Made by a program: the position numbers and the translations under genes. Shown here piece after piece: positions 54,064-63,234 of a DNA stretch of 64,000 nt. Below the pieces are notes generated by a model that did no database searches, was not told the origin of the DNA, and saw nothing but the letters and a program-made list of their open reading frames with translations. Origin of the DNA: UBA4416 sp040387555. GTDB lineage: Bacteria; Bacteroidota; Bacteroidia; B-17B0; Aurantibacillaceae. Numbering within the stretch: the stretch's first letter is position 1; each line of letters starts with the position of its first letter. The stretch lies in assembly GCA_040387555.1 (NCBI GenBank), contig JAZKDO010000004.1:186001-250000 (forward strand), read 5' to 3'.

Positions 54064-55323
54064 ATGAAAGATATATTCGAGAAAATTGAAAAAAACATGG
54101 GGCCGATTGGTGAGCATTCAAAAGCATCACACGGTTATTTTACATTTCCAAAATTAGAGGGAGACGTTTCTCCTCATATGGGATTTAGAGGGAAAAAATT
54201 ATTGAACTGGAGTTTAAATAACTATTTAGGATTAGCTAATCATCCTGAAGTTAGACAGGCTGATACGGAAGGAGCTCAAAAATTTGGTTTGGCTTTACCT
54301 ATGGGTGCGCGTATGATGAGTGGAAACTCTGATCTTCATGAAGAATTAGAAAAAGGCTTATCAAAATTATCACAAAAAGAAGATACTATTCTTTGTAATT
54401 TCGGATACCAGGCAATGGTTTCTGCTATCGATGCTTTGGTTGACAGACATGATGTAATTGTTTATGATGCGGAAAGCCATGCTTGTATTTTAGACGGTGT
54501 GCGTTTGCATATGGGAAAGCGTTTTGTTTTTAAGCACAATGATGTAGAAGATTGTGAAAAGCAATTAGAGCGCGCTAAGCGATTAGCTGATCAAACTGGT
54601 GGTGGTATTTTGGTGATTACGGAAGGTGTGTTTGGGATGCGTGGAGATCAGGGAAAATTAAAGGAGATTGTTGAATTAAAGAAAAAGTTCACATTCCGTT
54701 TATTTGTGGATGATGCCCATGGAGTTGGTACGTTAGGTCCAAACGGTGGAGGAACAGGTGAACAACAAGGTTGCCAGGATGGAATCGATATTTACTTTGG
54801 AACTTTCGCAAAATCATTTGCTTTAATAGGTGGGTATATCAGTTCTACAAAACAGGTAGTAACGTTTTTAAGATATAACATGCGGTCCCAGATCTTTGCT
54901 AAATCTTTACCAATGCCATTGGTTTACGGATTATTGAAGCGTTTAGAATTAATCAATAAGCATCCTGAATACAGAACCAAATTATGGGAAATATCTTCTG
55001 CACTTCAAAAAGGATTGGTAGAGGCAGGTTTTGATATTGGTGTTACTAATACGCCTGTAACTCCTGTTTACATGCGTGGTTCAATACCTGAAGCTACAAA
55101 TATGGTTATTGACTTACGTGAAAATTTCGGAATTTTCTGTTCGATGGTTGTTTACCCGGTAATTCCAAAAGGAATGATCATTTTACGTTTAATTCCAACA
55201 GCTATGCATACATTGGAAGATGTGAAGTTTACGATTGAGAGTTTCTCGAAAATAAAAGATAAGTTATACGGCGGACAATATGTAGCCGATGAGATCCGTG
55301 AAGGTTTCTCACAAGCACTATAA
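54064..55323 (+). CDS. Alpha-oxoamine synthase (KBL/AONS/SPT-like PLP enzyme)
   Basis: A 419-residue fold-type I PLP enzyme that joins an amino acid and an acyl-CoA or acyl-ACP with loss of CO2. NWSLNNYLGLANHPEV is the family start, LFVDDAHGVGTLG holds the cofactor Asp216 and His219, and Lys250 in YFGTFAKSFALIGG is the Schiff base. Family members include 8-amino-7-oxononanoate synthase, 2-amino-3-ketobutyrate ligase, serine palmitoyltransferase and the cysteate acyltransferase of sulfonolipid synthesis. The 40-residue N-terminal extension matches a common Bacteroidota branch of unclear substrate, probably in sphingolipid or sulfonolipid synthesis. No bio genes are near. Confidence 0.9.
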   Translation: MKDIFEKIEKNMGPIGEHSKASHGYFTFPKLEGDVSPHMGFRGKKLLNWSLNNYLGLANHPEVRQADTEGAQKFGLALPMGARMMSGNSDLHEELEKGLSKLSQKEDTILCNFGYQAMVSAIDALVDRHDVIVYDAESHACILDGVRLHMGKRFVFKHNDVEDCEKQLERAKRLADQTGGGILVITEGVFGMRGDQGKLKEIVELKKKFTFRLFVDDAHGVGTLGPNGGGTGEQQGCQDGIDIYFGTFAKSFALIGGYISSTKQVVTFLRYNMRSQIFAKSLPMPLVYGLLKRLELINKHPEYRTKLWEISSALQKGLVEAGFDIGVTNTPVTPVYMRGSIPEATNMVIDLRENFGIFCSMVVYPVIPKGMIILRLIPTAMHTLEDVKFTIESFSKIKDKLYGGQYVADEIREGFSQAL

Positions 55324-55335
55324 TTTTTTATCGAA

Positions 55336-55353
55336 GGCAGAGGCTCTCGAAGC
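55336..55353. repeat. Small hairpin with GAGGCTCTCGAAG loop (also at 43.1 kb)
   Basis: The 13-base string GAGGCTCTCGAAG occurs here (55340-55352) and at 43146-43158 within copy B of the dispersed element. In each place flanking bases pair around it (GGC/GCC here, GAACT/AGTTC there). Here it fills most of the 41-bp gap between the synthase stop and the TatD start. Confidence 0.6.
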
Positions 55354-55364
55354 CGGAGAAAAAA

Positions 55365-56015
55365 ATGATACCATACGTTAATATTCATACACACCATCTA
55401 TCGAAAGAAGATGGTGTGTTTTTGTTTAATAACCGTTTTGGTTTTGATCGGGAATTTTATACTTCTACTTATTTCTCTGTAGGAATTCATCCATGGGACG
55501 CCAGAATTGAAGTTAATTGGAATGATTTTGAAAAATTATTGCAGCATGAAAATTGTCTGGCGATAGGGGAATGTGGCTTGGATAAATTAAAAGGGCCGGA
55601 TCTTAAAATCCAGAAAGACATATTTCTGATTCAACTAGTTCTGGCGGTAAAACATAACAAACCTGTTATCATTCACTGTGTGAAGGCATTTGATGAGTTG
55701 ATAGATATGTGTGAAAATTACCAGATGAAAATTCCAATAATAATTCATGGATTTAATAAATCAAGTCAGTTAGCGATACAGTTAATTGACCATGGCTTTT
55801 TAATTTCTTTGAATCATTCTGTTTTCAGCAAGGGAAATTTTGACTCTAAGGAGATTCCAATGCAAAAAGTGTTTTTGGAAACGGATACACATTCTGATTT
55901 GTCAATTGAAAAAATGTATAAGGAAGCGGCTCAATTTTTTAATGTGGAAATAGATAATTTAAAAGAAAAAATTTACCTTAATTTTACAGACATATTTTTA
56001 AGAAATGGAAGATAA
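55365..56015 (+). CDS. TatD-family metal-dependent hydrolase
   Basis: A 216-residue TIM-barrel hydrolase, shorter than the usual 260. Visible metal ligands are NIHTHHLS (His8, His10), the Glu in AIGECGLDKLKG, His residues in VIIHCVKAFDEL and IIHGFNKS, and the Asp in ETDTHSDLS. TatD proteins are 3'-5' exonucleases or deoxyribonucleases linked to DNA repair. The short barrel lacks some loops but all ligands seem present. Cytosolic. Overlaps the tcdA start by 11 bases. Confidence 0.9.
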   Translation: MIPYVNIHTHHLSKEDGVFLFNNRFGFDREFYTSTYFSVGIHPWDARIEVNWNDFEKLLQHENCLAIGECGLDKLKGPDLKIQKDIFLIQLVLAVKHNKPVIIHCVKAFDELIDMCENYQMKIPIIIHGFNKSSQLAIQLIDHGFLISLNHSVFSKGNFDSKEIPMQKVFLETDTHSDLSIEKMYKEAAQFFNVEIDNLKEKIYLNFTDIFLRNGR

Positions 56016-56739
56016 ACATTGGATGCAGCGTACCCGTCTTTTAATAGGCGATACCGGGTTGGATAATTTACAAAAGGCTCATGTGTTGATTGTGGGATTG
56101 GGAGGAGTTGGTTCCTATGCGGCAGAAGCTTTATGCCGGACAGGAGTAGGGGAATTAACCATTGTTGATGGCGATGTTGTTGATCCTACTAACCGAAACA
56201 GGCAGTTGCAAGCGCTGTCTACAACTCACGGAATGAGTAAAGCGTTACTTATGGAGGAACGAATGCTACAAATCAATCCAAATGTAAAACTCAATGTAAT
56301 TTCAGAGTTCCAGGATCCTGAAAAAATGATCCAGTTACTTCAAAAGAAATTTGATTATGTAATTGATGCGATTGACAGTATTACCCCTAAAATTCATTTG
56401 ATAAAAACAGCCATGGAAATGGGACATCAAATTGTTTCATCTATGGGAGCAGGTGGCAAAATGGATCCTACTCAGTTAAAAGTGGTTGATATATCCAAGA
56501 CGTGCCATTGCCCTATGGCTTATTATTTAAGAAAACGATTAAAAGAGGTAGGTATAAAAAAAGGATTTAAAGCTGTTTTTTCAACGGAGTTACCTGACAA
56601 AAAATCCATAATGAAAACGGATGGAACGAACTTCAAAAAGTCCGCCTATGGAACTATCTCTTATATTCCAGCAGTCTTTGGAATGACCTGTGCATCGGTT
56701 GTAATAAGAGATCTTACAGAGTGGAAGGAGATCAAATAA
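56005..56739 (+). CDS. tcdA: tRNA threonylcarbamoyladenosine dehydratase
   Basis: A 244-residue E1/ThiF-fold enzyme that dehydrates t6A37 of ANN-decoding tRNAs to the cyclic ct6A. VLIVGLGGVGSYAAEALCR binds ATP, GDVVDPTNRNRQLQA is the adenylation core, and CHCPMAYYLRKRLKEVG and TDGTNFKKSAYGTIS are family segments. Length is a little below E. coli TcdA (268). Starts inside the tatD-type gene with an 11-base overlap, so the two are translationally coupled. Confidence 0.94.
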   Translation: MEDKHWMQRTRLLIGDTGLDNLQKAHVLIVGLGGVGSYAAEALCRTGVGELTIVDGDVVDPTNRNRQLQALSTTHGMSKALLMEERMLQINPNVKLNVISEFQDPEKMIQLLQKKFDYVIDAIDSITPKIHLIKTAMEMGHQIVSSMGAGGKMDPTQLKVVDISKTCHCPMAYYLRKRLKEVGIKKGFKAVFSTELPDKKSIMKTDGTNFKKSAYGTISYIPAVFGMTCASVVIRDLTEWKEIK

Positions 56740-56806
56740 TCTGTTTAGATAGTTTTAAATCCTGAATTCTTAACAATGAACCGATAATTGAATTTTTGCA
56801 TAATAT

Positions 56807-56837
56807 TTTGCATTATTTAAATTAATCGTTAAGTTTG
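56807..56837 (+). promoter_or_regulatory. Bacteroidota-type promoter for the M43 protease gene
   Basis: TTTG at 56807-56810 and TAAGTTTG at 56830-56837 are spaced by exactly 19 bases. The gene starts 47 bases downstream at 56884. The match to the phylum consensus is complete. Confidence 0.75.
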
Positions 56838-56883
56838 TGTTTAGAATAAATCCCCATTTATTTAAAATATAAATTATATAAAG

Positions 56884-59655
56884 ATGAAAAAATTATTACT
56901 TAGCGCAACGGCTTGCTTAACAATGGCAATTTCCAGCAATGCTCAACAGATTCAGCCTTGTGGTACTTACCAAGCCCGTGAAACTTATTTGAAAACTGTA
57001 CCAGGTTATGCTGCCAAATTAAACGCAGCAACTGCCGCTTCAGAAGCTGAATACCAGGCATATCTTCAGAATGCAGCTACATCAAGAACTGTAGATCCAA
57101 GTTATACATTCACAGTTCCAGTTGTTTTTCATGTTTTACATTTAGGAGAAAGTGTTGGGTCTGGAATAAACATTACTGACACGAAGTTAATTAATGCTTT
57201 GGCACAGGTAAATAGAGATTTCGCCAGAGAAGGTTCGGATACAGCTAGTATTGATAATCTATTTAAGCCAATGTACGTAAATTCACGCATGCATTTTCAA
57301 TTAGCAAAGAAAGACCCGCAAGGGAACTGTACAAATGGTATTGTTCGCCATTATGATGAAAAAACTAACTGGTCACAGTCAGATTTATTCAATTATAAGT
57401 ATAGTACTATGGCAGCAAATAGCTGGAATCCATCAAAATATTTAAATATTTATATTGTTAAGAATATTATTGATGATGGTGGATCTATCGGTATTATAGT
57501 TGGATATACTCACCTACCGGGCACTTCACCAATTGATCCTGCTGATGCAATTGTTTATAGAAATGATTTTTTAACCGGATTAGATGCGCGTTCTTTGAGT
57601 CATGAAATTGGCCATTGGATGGGTTTAGCTCATACATTTGGTGGATCTAACAGTCCTGGTTTTGAATGTGGTAATGATGATATCGCTGATACTCCGGCAA
57701 CTACCGGTTTCTTTAGTACTTGTCCAAAAAGTGCTAATTATTCATTTATACCATCGGTTACTAATCCAGTAGACAGTTCGGATATTACCCGATTTAGTTT
57801 TGGAGTTGCAACCAATACTGCAGGTTTGTTAACATGTAAAACTGATTTAAATTCTTTAACAGGAAATATTATTAAACCTTTGTTAGCAATGACAGCAACA
57901 ACTGTATCTCCAACTGCGGCAACTATTACTACTGTAGCAGATGGTGTTGCAGGTGGATATTCTGATTTTTCAAAAGTTTACGGTACTGATTATAATACAG
58001 GATCAGTAAATACTTTTACTGTTCAAAGTGTTGCATCCTATACTAACAACAATTATGTAAAACTATATTTTGATAAAAATAAAAATGGAGTTTTTACAGA
58101 TGCAGGTGAAAATATTTATACCTCTCCAGCTGGTTTGTTAGGAACTCAAACTTTTACAGGGTCTTACTCTTTGCCAACAGGAATGTATGGTATCTACAGA
58201 ATGAGAGTTATTACTGCGAATACCGCTATTACTGGTCCAACAATGATCCCTGCAAGTGGTGAAATTGAAGATTATAATTTTAATATTGGAACGACTCAAA
58301 CAGGTACGGCAACCCCTAACTATAAAATGGCTACTTGTTCCGATATGAGACCAAATATAGAAAATTTTATGGACTATTCTTCTTGTCCAAAAATGTTTAC
58401 TCAGGGTCAAACTGATAAAATGAGAGCATCTGCGTTGTCATCCATTTCAGCCAGAGATTCACTATGTGGTGTAGCTAATTTAATTTTCACAGGAATTCTT
58501 GATGCTTCCGGAAATCCAACAACTACAAGTCCTTGTGCTCCGATTGCTGACTTTGCAGCTAATAATTTTATTACATGTGCAGGGCAGGCTCTAACATTCA
58601 ATAGTACGTCTTATAATACATCTTCCCCAATGACTTATTTATGGGAATTTCAAGGTGGATCTCCATCAACATCTACATTAGCAGTTCAGAGCGTTACTTA
58701 TTCTACTCCTGGTACTTATTCAGTTTCTTTAACGGTTACAACAGCAGATGGTTCATCTTCTAAAATTGCCACTAATTATGTTACTACAATGTGGAATGCA
58801 GATAAAATTACTTTGCCATACGTGGAAAATTTTGAAAGTGGTCAGTGGTGGCCTGTAGGATTTAAATTTGTAAATGAAGATAGTGGAACTCCAGGGTGGG
58901 AAAAATCTCAATACGGAGCTGGAACATCTTCTGTATCTGCTGTTCTTCCTAATGCTAATTATGTACCAACTAACTTTCCTGGATTTGGTGCTAATGTAGA
59001 TATCATGGAATTACCTCCTTTTGATTTTACAAATACTACAAATGTTTCCTTGTCATTTGATTATTCCTTCGCAAGAAAAACAGGTGTGGTTGCTGATACA
59101 TTTAAAGTACAATACAGTTTAGATTGTGGTGGTTCATGGAAAACAATATCTGGGCTTACTGCTACTCAAATGGCGGTTAGCGGTGGAACGGTTAACGCAC
59201 CTTATATTCCATGGAGTAGTGCAGTGCCAAATACAAAATGGGTTAATAAGTCATTTGTGTTAACTACGCTTGCTAATAAAAGAGATGTTAAATTACGTCT
59301 TTGGTTCCAGAATGACATTTCTTCAGGTGAATCACAAAACTTGTATATTGATAATATTAATGTAAATGGTACAGTTGGGGTTGATGAATTTGAAAGTTCT
59401 TTAGGTTTATCTATTTACCCAAATCCAACAAGTTCATCTTCTGAACTGGAATTTACTTCGCCCACAAGTTCTAAAGTAGATATTACGGTATATGATGTGA
59501 CAGGAAGAGTTGTTGAAAAAAATGAAATAAGCGGAATTGCTGGTGTAATGATGAAACACACTATCAATTCTTCAAGCCAATTAAATTCTGGCATTTATTT
59601 TATATCAATAAACATTGATGGAAGAAAGTTGACTAAAAAATTGATTATAGAATAA
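56884..59655 (+). CDS. Secreted M43-type metalloprotease with inserted GEVED-type domain, PKD domain and T9SS sorting domain
   Basis: A 923-residue secreted protein (signal peptide ends near residue 20, AISSNAQ). The catalytic domain has the zinc site HEIGHWMGLAH (His240, His244, His250) and the Met-turn FMDYSSCPKMF with Met496. The 245-residue gap between them holds a GEVED-like domain (about 355-470: NNYVKLYFDKNKNGVFTDAG, PASGEIEDYNF). After the catalytic domain come a PKD domain (about 555-635, YLWEFQGGSPSTSTL) and a jelly-roll domain (about 640-835). The end is a type A T9SS sorting domain (LSIYPNPTSSSSELEF through IFISINIDGRKLTKKLIIE). Own promoter and terminator. Confidence 0.9.
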   Translation: MKKLLLSATACLTMAISSNAQQIQPCGTYQARETYLKTVPGYAAKLNAATAASEAEYQAYLQNAATSRTVDPSYTFTVPVVFHVLHLGESVGSGINITDTKLINALAQVNRDFAREGSDTASIDNLFKPMYVNSRMHFQLAKKDPQGNCTNGIVRHYDEKTNWSQSDLFNYKYSTMAANSWNPSKYLNIYIVKNIIDDGGSIGIIVGYTHLPGTSPIDPADAIVYRNDFLTGLDARSLSHEIGHWMGLAHTFGGSNSPGFECGNDDIADTPATTGFFSTCPKSANYSFIPSVTNPVDSSDITRFSFGVATNTAGLLTCKTDLNSLTGNIIKPLLAMTATTVSPTAATITTVADGVAGGYSDFSKVYGTDYNTGSVNTFTVQSVASYTNNNYVKLYFDKNKNGVFTDAGENIYTSPAGLLGTQTFTGSYSLPTGMYGIYRMRVITANTAITGPTMIPASGEIEDYNFNIGTTQTGTATPNYKMATCSDMRPNIENFMDYSSCPKMFTQGQTDKMRASALSSISARDSLCGVANLIFTGILDASGNPTTTSPCAPIADFAANNFITCAGQALTFNSTSYNTSSPMTYLWEFQGGSPSTSTLAVQSVTYSTPGTYSVSLTVTTADGSSSKIATNYVTTMWNADKITLPYVENFESGQWWPVGFKFVNEDSGTPGWEKSQYGAGTSSVSAVLPNANYVPTNFPGFGANVDIMELPPFDFTNTTNVSLSFDYSFARKTGVVADTFKVQYSLDCGGSWKTISGLTATQMAVSGGTVNAPYIPWSSAVPNTKWVNKSFVLTTLANKRDVKLRLWFQNDISSGESQNLYIDNINVNGTVGVDEFESSLGLSIYPNPTSSSSELEFTSPTSSKVDITVYDVTGRVVEKNEISGIAGVMMKHTINSSSQLNSGIYFISINIDGRKLTKKLIIE

Positions 59656-59670
59656 TTTCAAATAAAAGTT

Positions 59671-59707
59671 GAAACGCCCTCCCGGAAACAGGAGGGCGTT
59701 TTTTTTT
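59671..59707 (+). terminator. Rho-independent terminator after the M43 protease
   Basis: A perfect 10-bp stem (AACGCCCTCC / GGAGGGCGTT) with an 8-base loop is followed by nine Ts including the stem end, 16 bases after the stop. Confidence 0.9.
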
Positions 59708-59807
59708 GAATAAATTGGATTGGCGTGCTTTCACAGACTTATGATTCACTAAAAATTGTATCTTTGCCGCTCGATTTAAAACAAGTTTATAAGTAATTTA
59801 ACATTCT

Positions 59808-60461
59808 ATGAAGTTTTTAAGATTTTACATTTTATACCGTTTACAAATAATAATTGCCCTGATTATTTTAGGAGTCTTGGCACATATGTTTTTAGATCCT
59901 GTTACTGCCTGGATTTGTTACAGTTTTGCGCTTATATCTTTAGTTCTTTATTTTATGATGGGAACTATGCGGTTGGTTCAGGAAGCTGTGACAGATGGAG
60001 ATGTTGAAAAAGCACAATTTTATTTAAATAAAATTAAATTCCCAAGGTTGTTATTTAAGCCAATCCGTTCAGGTTACTATATGTTACAAAGTAATTTATC
60101 AATGGCTACTAATGATTTGGATAAAGCTGAAGCCAACATCAGAAAAAGTTTGAAGATCAAGTCCAAAATTACAGGTGATATGGAAGGATCAAATTTGATG
60201 CAATTAGGATTTATTGAATTAAAGAAAGGTAATACCAAACAGGCTCGTATTCATTTACTAGAAGCTGTGAAAGCTGGAATACCTGATAAAGATAGTCTTG
60301 CTGCCGCGCACCTTCAATTGTGTAACATTGAAGCACAGCGTATGCAATACAGAATTGCTAAACAACACTTTAAAAAAGCAAAGGATCTGAAACCAAAAAA
60401 TGATGAAATTCTTTCCCAGCTAAAAAGTATGGAGAAGCAGATTAGCAGGATGCCTGGATAA
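59808..60461 (+). CDS. Membrane-anchored TPR protein
   Basis: A 217-residue protein with two N-terminal membrane segments (IIIALIILGVLAHMFL and AWICYSFALISLVLYFMMG), then a cytosolic or periplasmic helical domain with two or three tetratricopeptide-like repeats (LDKAEANIRKSLKIKSK, SNLMQLGFIELKKGNTKQAR, YRIAKQHFKKAKDLKPKND). Function unknown; a small scaffold near the membrane. A -7 element TATCTTTG lies at 59759-59766, about 42 bases before the ATG. Confidence 0.8.
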   Translation: MKFLRFYILYRLQIIIALIILGVLAHMFLDPVTAWICYSFALISLVLYFMMGTMRLVQEAVTDGDVEKAQFYLNKIKFPRLLFKPIRSGYYMLQSNLSMATNDLDKAEANIRKSLKIKSKITGDMEGSNLMQLGFIELKKGNTKQARIHLLEAVKAGIPDKDSLAAAHLQLCNIEAQRMQYRIAKQHFKKAKDLKPKNDEILSQLKSMEKQISRMPG

Positions 60462-60462
60462 T

Positions 60463-60494
60463 AAAAAAGCTTTCCTTTTTAGGAAAGCTTTTTT
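60463..60494. terminator. Bidirectional Rho-independent terminator
   Basis: A perfect 14-bp stem (AAAAAAGCTTTCCT / AGGAAAGCTTTTTT) with loop TTTT sits between convergent stop codons of the TPR gene and the HD gene and can serve both strands. Confidence 0.9.
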
Positions 60495-60499
60495 ATTAT

Positions 60500-61729
60500 T
60501 TATAAAATCTCTTTTGGAAAACACATAAAATACTTGGTCACTTTTTTACTAAGCATTTTAATATTGAGTTGGTCAGATGCTTTTGCAACATCTATTAAAG
60601 TCCCGTTTTTTTGTAGTATATGAATTTGAAAATGCGAATTGTAGGCGCTATTGTTTACGCTTTCGGTAAATACCAGGTATGATGCTTCTTTTTTAGTGAG
60701 CTTATATTTTTTCATTACTTTCTCCAATAATTGAGTTTCCGTTGCCGGAGAAAATTTCTTGTTTTGTAGTTCGATCTTGTATAAATTTCTGTCAATTAAA
60801 TTGCGGCATAAAAGTGAAAGAACAGCGTCTTTATGAGTCATCCAAACCTTTACAGATGCCATGATATCATAATCATCCAACAACACAAACTGCTCAAGTA
60901 ATTCGGGTTTTGTAATAAAATCTTTTTTATTGTAATTGTTTTTTAGAAATAACGAAAGTGCAGGTGTCGCAAATAAATCTTCTCCATTTAATGATAATTC
61001 TTTGGCACGTTTTAAAATATTAACCAATAATTTTTCGGCACTTAATACGGTTTTATGCAGGTAAACCTGCCAATACATTAAACGGCGAGATATGAGGAAA
61101 TTTTCAACGCTATAAATTCCTTTTGCTTCCACAACTAAATGGCCGTCTTTTACATTCAGCATTTTAATAATTCGATCGCTGCTAACAACTCCTTCAGATA
61201 CTCCTGTAAAAAAACTATCCCGGTTCAAATAGTCTAATCGGTCCATGTCTAGTTGACTAGAAACTAATTGGTGCAGAAATTTTTTAGGGTGTTCATTTTT
61301 AAATATTTTAATCGCTAAAGTTAATTTGCCTTTGAAAATTTTATTCAGTTCATCCATTAGCATTGTAGAAATATCTTCGTGATGTATTCCTTTTACAATG
61401 GTATGTTCCAACGCATGAGAAAAAGGTCCATGACCAATATCATGTAATAAAATGGCAATGATGGCGGCTCTGGATTCATCATCTGATATTTTTATATCTT
61501 TTGATTTCAATACCTGTAATGCTTCTGTCATTAAATACATAGCACCAATAGCGTGATGAAAACGCGTATGCAATGCGCCGGGATAAACTAAATTAGTTAA
61601 ACCCAATTGTTTGATGCGACGCAAACGTTGAAAAACCGGATGATTGATCAAGTCATAAACCAAATCATCGGGTAGGGTTACAAAACCATAAATGGGGTCG
61701 TTGATTATTTTTCGTTTGTTAGAGATCAT
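60500..61729 (-). CDS. HD-domain phosphohydrolase (dNTPase/SAMHD1-like)
   Basis: A 409-residue HD-superfamily protein. TRFHHAIGAM supplies the first His, ILLHDIGHGPFSHALEH the His96-Asp97 metal pair, and SSQLDMDRLDYLNRDSFF the far Asp, as in the YdhJ/SAMHD1 branch. The last 170 residues are a helical C-domain. Members hydrolyse dNTPs to nucleosides and triphosphate or act on other nucleotides; the substrate is not clear. Cytosolic. A dispersed element lies upstream of its start. Confidence 0.9.
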   Translation of the reverse strand: MISNKRKIINDPIYGFVTLPDDLVYDLINHPVFQRLRRIKQLGLTNLVYPGALHTRFHHAIGAMYLMTEALQVLKSKDIKISDDESRAAIIAILLHDIGHGPFSHALEHTIVKGIHHEDISTMLMDELNKIFKGKLTLAIKIFKNEHPKKFLHQLVSSQLDMDRLDYLNRDSFFTGVSEGVVSSDRIIKMLNVKDGHLVVEAKGIYSVENFLISRRLMYWQVYLHKTVLSAEKLLVNILKRAKELSLNGEDLFATPALSLFLKNNYNKKDFITKPELLEQFVLLDDYDIMASVKVWMTHKDAVLSLLCRNLIDRNLYKIELQNKKFSPATETQLLEKVMKKYKLTKKEASYLVFTESVNNSAYNSHFQIHILQKNGTLIDVAKASDQLNIKMLSKKVTKYFMCFPKEIL

Positions 61730-61767
61730 AGATTGAAAGATAAATTTACGGTTTTTAATCTATATCT

Positions 61768-61859
61768 GCGTGAGCGATGCAAACGGAAATCTTTTTTTAG
61801 GAACTAAAAAAAATTGCAGTGACAGCGCAGTGCGGCCACCGAAGCACACGCCCAAAAAT
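61768..61859. repeat. Dispersed intergenic element, copy C
   Basis: Matches copies A and B in order: GCGTG start; GATGCAAACGGAAAT; inner arms TTTTTTTAG / CTAAAAAAA (9 perfect pairs, loop GAA); TTGCAGTGACAGC; GGCCACCG; CACGC end, with ends pairing. It lies in the divergent gap between the HD gene and the aminotransferase gene. Confidence 0.75.
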
Positions 61860-61943
61860 TATTTTACTTTTTTCCTCCTCTAAAATACTATCGTAAATAC
61901 CATTAAATTGATTATTTTTGCGACTCAATTTTAAAGTTCTCTT

Positions 61944-63143
61944 ATGCCAAAAATATCTTCCAAGGCACATGACATGCCTTCTTCACCAATACGTAAATTA
62001 GTGCCATTTGCAGAAGCAGCAAAAAAGCGTGGCACTAAAATATATCATTTAAACATTGGTCAGCCCGATATTGAAACTCCTTCATCTTTTTTGAATGCGG
62101 TTAAAAGTGCTGATGTAAAAGTGCTTGAATACAGTCACAGTGCCGGAAACGAAAGTTATCGTAAAAAACTTTGTGGTTATTATAAATCCTATAAAATTAA
62201 TATTGATTCAAACGAAGTAATTATTACCTGTGGTGGTTCAGAAGCAATTGAAATTGCAATGATGACCTGTTTTAATGAAGGGGATGAAGTAATTATTCCT
62301 GAGCCATTTTATGCGAATTACAATGGTTTTTCTATGGCTGCGGGCGTAAAAGTAGTTCCGGTAAGAAGTTATATTGAAACTGGTTTTGCTTTGCCTGCCA
62401 TTAGTGATTTTGAAAAAGTAATTGCTCCTAAAACAAAAGGAATAATGATTTGTAATCCGGGCAACCCCACCGGTTATTTATATACCAAAGCAGAGTTAGA
62501 AGCATTACGTGACCTGGTAAAAAAGTATGATCTGTTTTTATTAAGTGATGAAGTTTACCGTGAGTTTTGTTATGATGGAAAAGAATATATTTCAGTCATG
62601 CATTTAGAAGGTATTGAGAATAATGTAATTCTACTTGATTCCATATCTAAACGATATAGCGCTTGTGGTGCCCGTATTGGCGCTATGATCAGCAAAAACA
62701 AAGATGTAATGTCGGCTGCTATGAAATTTGCGCAAGCTCGTTTATCACCACCAAGCTACGGACAAATAGGAGCAGAGGGAGCATTGGATACACCGCAAGA
62801 ATATTTTGATGGCGTAAAAACTGAATACATTGCGCGTAGAGATTTTGTAATTGAAGAATTAAATAAAATCGAAGGTGTATTTTGTCCGAAACCAAGCGGG
62901 GCTTTTTATTGTATTGCAAGATTACCCATTGATAATTCTGATAAATTCTGTCAATGGTTATTGGAAGAATTCTCTTACGAAGGACAAACTGTAATGATGG
63001 CACCAGCCACAGGATTCTATTCAACACCGGGAGCAGGAACCAACGAGGTACGCTTGGCTTATGTATTAAATAAAGAGGATCTTAAAAATGCGATTACATG
63101 TTTAAGAGAGGCTTTAAAAATATATCCGGGGAAAACGAATTAG
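61944..63143 (+). CDS. Class I pyridoxal-phosphate aminotransferase (AspC-like)
   Basis: A 399-residue fold-type I aminotransferase. HLNIGQPDIETP at the start, VIITCGGSEAIEIAMM for PLP phosphate, NPGNPTGYLY (171-180), LSDEVYREFCYDG with the cofactor Asp, Schiff-base Lys236 in LLDSISKRYSA, and the substrate Arg in NEVRLAYVLN. Typical of the gamma subgroup that transfers between aspartate or other amino acids and 2-oxo acids; amino acid specificity is unknown. A TATTTTTG -7 element lies at 61913-61920. Hairpin terminator 50 bases after the stop. Confidence 0.93.
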   Translation: MPKISSKAHDMPSSPIRKLVPFAEAAKKRGTKIYHLNIGQPDIETPSSFLNAVKSADVKVLEYSHSAGNESYRKKLCGYYKSYKINIDSNEVIITCGGSEAIEIAMMTCFNEGDEVIIPEPFYANYNGFSMAAGVKVVPVRSYIETGFALPAISDFEKVIAPKTKGIMICNPGNPTGYLYTKAELEALRDLVKKYDLFLLSDEVYREFCYDGKEYISVMHLEGIENNVILLDSISKRYSACGARIGAMISKNKDVMSAAMKFAQARLSPPSYGQIGAEGALDTPQEYFDGVKTEYIARRDFVIEELNKIEGVFCPKPSGAFYCIARLPIDNSDKFCQWLLEEFSYEGQTVMMAPATGFYSTPGAGTNEVRLAYVLNKEDLKNAITCLREALKIYPGKTN

Positions 63144-63162
63144 GAATTATATAGGTACTCGG

Positions 63163-63191
63163 AGAACACAGATTTAGCTGATTACATAAAT
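63163..63191. repeat. Degenerate GAT-phased repeat, left arm
   Basis: AGAACACAGATTTAGCTGAT followed by TACATAAAT shows GAT-type words every 9 bases. It is a relative, in inverted orientation, of the segment at 63235-63279. Similar strings occur between genes of many bacteria as I recall; no function is known. Confidence 0.55.
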
Positions 63192-63192
63192 T

Positions 63193-63228
63193 AAAACGCT
63201 ATACTTTAATTAGTATGGCGTTTTTTTT
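63193..63228 (+). terminator. Rho-independent terminator after the aminotransferase
   Basis: A 12-bp stem (AAAACGCTATAC / GTATGGCGTTTT, one G-T pair) with an 8-base loop and a T-run. It lies between the two inverted GAT-phased repeats. Confidence 0.82.
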
Positions 63229-63234
63229 AATAGT

